Shown here in pieces: positions 4,580 to 6,911 of a DNA stretch of 6,911 nt (positions are counted from its first letter, which is position 1; each line of letters opens with the position of its first letter). A program made the position numbers and the translations under genes. This stretch comes from an uncultured Oceanobacillus sp. (GTDB taxonomy: Bacteria; Bacillota; Bacilli; Bacillales; Amphibacillaceae), in the NCBI GenBank assembly GCA_938004015.1, contig CALKWU010000114.1, forward strand, positions 1-6,911. The letters run 5' to 3'. The notes below the pieces were generated by a model, which did not search any database, was not told where the DNA came from, and worked only from the letters and a program-made list of their open reading frames with translations.

Positions 4580-5080
4580 CTACCGCTCGTCCTTTTTCCG
4601 ATCATAAACGAGATGGAAATAGTCATAAGGGTTTTTTTCATCCTTTTTTCCCTTTGATTTTTTAGTCAATGCCCATTCGTGAAGGGAAAAGTCTGGAAAG
4701 TATGTGTCCCCGGTAAATTCTTCATCAATCCATGTAATATACAACCGGTCGGCGAAGGATATCGCTTGTCGATAGATATTGCCGCCGCCAATGATGAAAA
4801 AGTTTTTATCCGGATGACGTTCGTTCCATTCTTTGATCGTTTCCAAATCATGTATCACTTCGACTCCGTCTGGAAAATCAAGATCACTTCTCGTTATGAC
4901 GACATTTCTCCGATTCGGCAACGGACGCCCGATCGATTCGAACGTTTTTCTTCCCATGATGATGGTGTTTCCAGTTGTTTTTTCTTTGAAGTAACGCAAA
5001 TCAGCCGGCAAATACCAAGGTAAATCATTATTCAAACCGATCACATGATTGCGATCCATTGCTACGATTATAGAAATCAT
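4580..5080 (-). CDS. dfrA: Dihydrofolate reductase
   Basis: DfrA (FolA) reduces dihydrofolate to tetrahydrofolate with NADPH and is the target of trimethoprim. The 166-residue protein is of normal chromosomal length. Visible motifs are the N-terminal strand ISIIVAMD (2-9), NNDLPWYLPADLRYFK (17-32) with the catalytic acid D27 and W22, the NADPH-binding MGRKTFESIGRPLP, NVVITR, and IIGGGNIYRQA near residue 100. The start is ATG at 5078-5080 with AAGGGAG 8 nt upstream. That ribosome site begins at the thyA stop codon, 15 nt from the start, so translation is probably coupled to thyA. Pairing with thyA is functional, because thymidylate synthase consumes the reduced folate that this enzyme restores. 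Nothing indicates an acquired resistance gene. Confidence 0.96.
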   Translation of the reverse strand: MISIIVAMDRNHVIGLNNDLPWYLPADLRYFKEKTTGNTIIMGRKTFESIGRPLPNRRNVVITRSDLDFPDGVEVIHDLETIKEWNERHPDKNFFIIGGGNIYRQAISFADRLYITWIDEEFTGDTYFPDFSLHEWALTKKSKGKKDEKNPYDYFHLVYDRKKDER

Positions 5081-5095
5081 GATACATACTCCCTT

Positions 5096-6052
5096 TTATA
5101 CGGCAATTGGTGCTTTGATCGCAGGATGCGGATCATAACCGATCAATTCGAAATCAGTCAGTTCGAAATCAAACACCGATTGCTTTTCCTTATTCAATTT
5201 CAATTGCGGAAATGGCCGCACGTCTCGTTGTAATTGAGTTTTAACTTGTTCCACATGATTCGTATAGATGTGCGCATCTCCTAACGTATGGACGAACTCC
5301 CCTACTTCAAGGTCGCATTCATGGGCGATTAAATGTGTCAATAACGCATAACTCGCAATATTGAACGGAACACCTAAGAAAATGTCGCCGCTGCGCTGAT
5401 ACAATTGGCAGGACAGTTTTCCATCCGCCACGTAAAACTGGAACAACGTATGGCATGGTGGCAGCGCCATGAATGGAATATCTTCCGGATTCCAAGCGGA
5501 AACAATATGTCTTCTGGAATCAGGATTATTCCGGATCGAATCGATGACGTTTTTCAATTGATCGATCGTCTCTCCAGTTTTCGTTTCCCAATGTCTCCAC
5601 TGCTTTCCGTAGACATATCCAAGATCGCCGTGTTTTTTTGCAAATTCATCATCCGTCAAAATTTTTTCTTTAAACAATTCCATCTGTTTTTGATATTCGC
5701 GATTGAAGTCTTCGTCGACCAAACTTCTACGGCCGAAATCGGTCATATCCGGTCCGTCATAATCCTCACTTTCCACCCATCTTTCAAAGGCCCATTCGTT
5801 CCATATGTTATTGTTGTTTTCCAGCAAATATCTGATATTCGTGTCTCCTTTGATGAACCAAAGCAATTCGGAAGCGATCAAACGGAAGTTCACTTTCTTC
5901 GTCGTCAACAATGGGAAGCCCTCACTTAAATCAAAACGCATTTGGTGTCCGAATATCGAATACGTTCCTGTACCGGTACGGTCTTCCTTTTTATGTCCTT
6001 TTTCCAAAATCAATTTGCATAAATCGAGATAGGCTTGTTCACCGTATGTCAT
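5096..6052 (-). CDS. thyA: Thymidylate synthase (long form)
   Basis: ThyA converts dUMP and methylenetetrahydrofolate to dTMP and dihydrofolate. At 318 residues it is the long form, as in Lactobacillus casei (316), with the extra segment in the small domain (about 90-145) that the 264-residue E. coli type lacks. Active-site features are all present: EDRTGTGT with R25, R180-R181 (DSRRHIVSAW), the nucleophile C200 in ALPPCHTLFQF, QRSGDIFLGVPFN (R220, S221, D223, N231) and H261/Y263 in DAHIYTNH. It ends in the typical hydrophobic APIAV. The start is ATG at 6050-6052 with GGGAGG 8 nt upstream. It is the first gene of a minus-strand run with dfrA 15 nt downstream. An intact copy implies thymidine prototrophy. 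Confidence 0.97.
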   Translation of the reverse strand: MTYGEQAYLDLCKLILEKGHKKEDRTGTGTYSIFGHQMRFDLSEGFPLLTTKKVNFRLIASELLWFIKGDTNIRYLLENNNNIWNEWAFERWVESEDYDGPDMTDFGRRSLVDEDFNREYQKQMELFKEKILTDDEFAKKHGDLGYVYGKQWRHWETKTGETIDQLKNVIDSIRNNPDSRRHIVSAWNPEDIPFMALPPCHTLFQFYVADGKLSCQLYQRSGDIFLGVPFNIASYALLTHLIAHECDLEVGEFVHTLGDAHIYTNHVEQVKTQLQRDVRPFPQLKLNKEKQSVFDFELTDFELIGYDPHPAIKAPIAV

Positions 6053-6388
6053 TGTCCATTCCTCCCTTTCATTTTCATGACCTCTATCGTCGCCTCTTAA
6101 TTTCCCATTATAATAGTAGAAGAAAACGAAGAATTGCGAAGAGCCATGTCCGTTCTAGTCTTTCGGCTCAACCTCCTATGACTGCAACATATTTAGAAAG
6201 CAACTGCGAATGTTTATCCATGTATTAAAAACATCAACCATATCCTAAATCCGCTTCCCCTTCCTTCTATATTACTGTATTTTTCCGTAAAAGAACATCT
6301 TTTTCGACTAGTGGAAGGTTTGTTCCTTCATATAAACATCCATGGGAATTCATCTTGGAAACATTCTGAAAAAAATTTGTGGAATTTC
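6053..6388. other. Non-coding region between divergent thyA and csp genes
   Basis: The stretch between thyA and the csp promoter carries the thyA leader and promoter at its left end. In 6130-6380 I see no open frame with a ribosome site, no known riboswitch or T-box pattern, no strong hairpin and no direct repeat. The only pairing is a 5-bp GAGCC/GGCTC match near 6142-6170, too weak to call. It may hold upstream regulatory sites that I cannot name. Confidence 0.5.
6107..6112 (-). promoter_or_regulatory. thyA: Candidate -10 box of the thyA promoter
   Basis: A consensus TATAAT (6112-6107 on the minus strand) lies about 55 nt upstream of the thyA start codon, with a plausible leader containing GGGAGG. 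No good -35 box is found 16-18 bp upstream; the nearest is a poor TTCTTC with a short spacer. The promoter may be activator-dependent or weak. Confidence 0.4.
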
Positions 6389-6417
6389 TTGACTAGACGG
6401 ATGAAATAAGTTATCAT
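6389..6417 (+). promoter_or_regulatory. SigA-type promoter of the cold-shock gene
   Basis: TTGACT (6389-6394, 5/6) and TATCAT (6412-6417, 5/6) are separated by exactly 17 bp. Transcription would start near 6424, giving a leader of about 170 nt before the csp start codon, as is usual for cold-shock genes. An AT-rich stretch with an A-run (6370-6376) lies upstream and could act as an UP-like element. Confidence 0.7.
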
Positions 6418-6423
6418 AGTGTT

Positions 6424-6592
6424 CAACAAAGCAGAAGTACGGATTCATTAAATACAAGACAGCTTCTCTGAAGTGGGTGTATTAGTAATCCTACTCGCTT
6501 CTGGAGCTGTCTATTTTATTTAATGTATTTTGACCTCTACTTTGTATTACGATCACGTTTGACGTGAGAAAGGTTTTAGGAGGAATTTACAG
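6424..6592 (+). promoter_or_regulatory. Structured 5' leader of the cold-shock gene
   Basis: The leader contains a long hairpin. GACAGCTTC (6458-6466) pairs with GGAGCTGTC (6503-6511) and, above a small internal loop, GAAGTGGGTG (6470-6479) pairs with TACTCGCTTC (6492-6501). The stem ends in TATTTTATTT, so it could act as an attenuator. Further down, TCACGT-TTG-ACGTGA (6553-6567) is a perfect 6-bp inverted repeat 10 nt before AGGAGG (6578-6583). Long structured leaders control message stability and translation of csp genes at low temperature; that role here is inference. Confidence 0.55.
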
Positions 6593-6793
6593 ATGCAAAA
6601 CGGAGTAGTAAAATGGTTCAACGCTGAAAAGGGTTTCGGGTTCATCCAGTTGGAAGAAGGAAATGATGTATTCGTACATTATTCTGCGATCCAAGAAGAA
6701 GGATTCAAAACACTGGAAGAAGGTCAAGAAGTTTCCTTTGAAATCGTTGAAGGCGAACGTGGACCACAAGCAGCAAACGTCGTAAAACTATAA
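6593..6793 (+). CDS. cspD: Cold-shock protein, CspD-like
   Basis: This 66-residue single cold-shock domain is a five-stranded barrel that binds single-stranded RNA and DNA and is thought to act as an RNA chaperone. Visible are VVKWFNAEKGFGFI with RNP1 (KGFGFI, 13-18), RNP2 (VFVHY, 26-30), the GFKTLEEGQEV segment and RGPQAANVV near the end. The ends MQNG and VVKL match B. subtilis CspD as I remember it, so I use that symbol, though csp paralogues are hard to separate. Residue 30 is Tyr where B. subtilis CspB has Phe; both are aromatic. The start is ATG at 6593 with AGGAGG 9 nt upstream. It is a single-gene unit with its own promoter, long leader and terminator. Confidence 0.95.
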   Translation: MQNGVVKWFNAEKGFGFIQLEEGNDVFVHYSAIQEEGFKTLEEGQEVSFEIVEGERGPQAANVVKL

Positions 6794-6822
6794 AAACGTT
6801 ATAAAATAATAAAAAAAGTTTT

Positions 6823-6855
6823 AAAGCAGTATTCGTCATGAATACTGCTTTTTTT
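6823..6855 (+). terminator. Intrinsic terminator of the cold-shock gene
   Basis: AAAGCAGTATTC (6823-6834) and GAATACTGCTTT (6840-6851) form a perfect 12-bp stem with a 5-base loop and end in a run of seven T (6849-6855). It lies about 30 nt past the stop codon. The A-rich left flank means it may also stop transcription from the right. Confidence 0.9.
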
Positions 6856-6911
6856 GTGCGTAAAAACAGAATGAAACCGCTCCCAAACCCTGTGATCAGC
6901 CCGTTAATCTG
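6856..6911. other. Window end, no assignable gene
   Basis: These 56 bases after the csp terminator contain no supported start codon with a ribosome site on either strand. The minus strand has an open frame through them, but it runs on through the terminator into csp antisense without a stop, so I do not call a gene. Confidence 0.4.

Noticed and set aside
4580..5080. Acquired trimethoprim-resistance dihydrofolate reductase
   Set aside because: The gene is coupled to thyA in a core arrangement and has no mobile-element or integron sequence around it.
5405..5929. 174-codon open frame on the + strand
   Set aside because: It is wholly antisense to thyA, which has a full set of active-site residues; the frame has no ribosome site and no family resemblance.
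6053..6388. Riboswitch or T-box before thyA or csp
   Set aside because: I found no conserved core of any riboswitch class I know and no T-box sequence; only weak pairing is present.
6587..6769. 60-codon open frame on the minus strand
   Set aside because: It is antisense to the cold-shock gene and has no independent support.
6823..6911. Open minus-strand frame entering from the right edge (ING LITGFGSGFILF-like peptide)
   Set aside because: It looks membrane-like, but it runs through the csp terminator and on into csp antisense with no stop codon, so a real gene end is not seen.

Overview
The window reads as ordinary low-GC Firmicutes chromosome, most likely Bacillaceae. Signs are the strong AGGAGG-type ribosome sites, SigA-like promoters, and relatives of Bacillus families (YozE, YolD, YqfQ/VrrA, CspD, TatAd-like TatA). 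The ferredoxin resembles the 7Fe ferredoxins described from thermophilic Bacillus, but that alone does not prove thermophily. I see no insertion sequence, CRISPR array, rRNA, tRNA or phage module.

Layout. Positions 1-93 hold the 3' end of an unrecognised + strand gene, followed by an AT-rich gap. The minus strand then carries, in transcription order (right to left), yqfQ-like (2398-1937), a fused methionine sulfoxide reductase msrAB (1857-895), a 67-residue DUF6501-like protein (850-647) and a ferredoxin (559-320) with its own promoter and terminator. On the + strand at 2647-2979 lies a solitary YolD-like gene. Its promoter has a LexA-like operator between -35 and -10 and a second, more degenerate one upstream. 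Convergent to it is a long minus-strand cluster, in transcription order thyA (6052), dfrA, tatA, a second short tatA (56 residues), tatC and yozE, ending at a hairpin that contains the stop codons of both yozE and the YolD gene. At the right end a + strand cspD-like cold-shock gene has a promoter, a roughly 170-nt structured leader and a strong terminator.

How the genes fit together. ThyA makes dTMP and oxidises methylenetetrahydrofolate to dihydrofolate, which DfrA reduces again; the two genes are 15 nt apart. The tat genes encode a minimal twin-arginine export system. A terminator-like hairpin between the tatA pair and tatC probably sets more TatA than TatC. MsrAB repairs oxidised methionine. 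The YolD-like gene is predicted to belong to the SOS response.

The most interesting points are regulatory: the LexA-like boxes at an orphan yolD-type gene, the tatA/tatC attenuator with a tandem tatA duplication, a palindrome filling the ferredoxin promoter spacer, and the csp leader hairpin. I found no convincing new multi-gene system.
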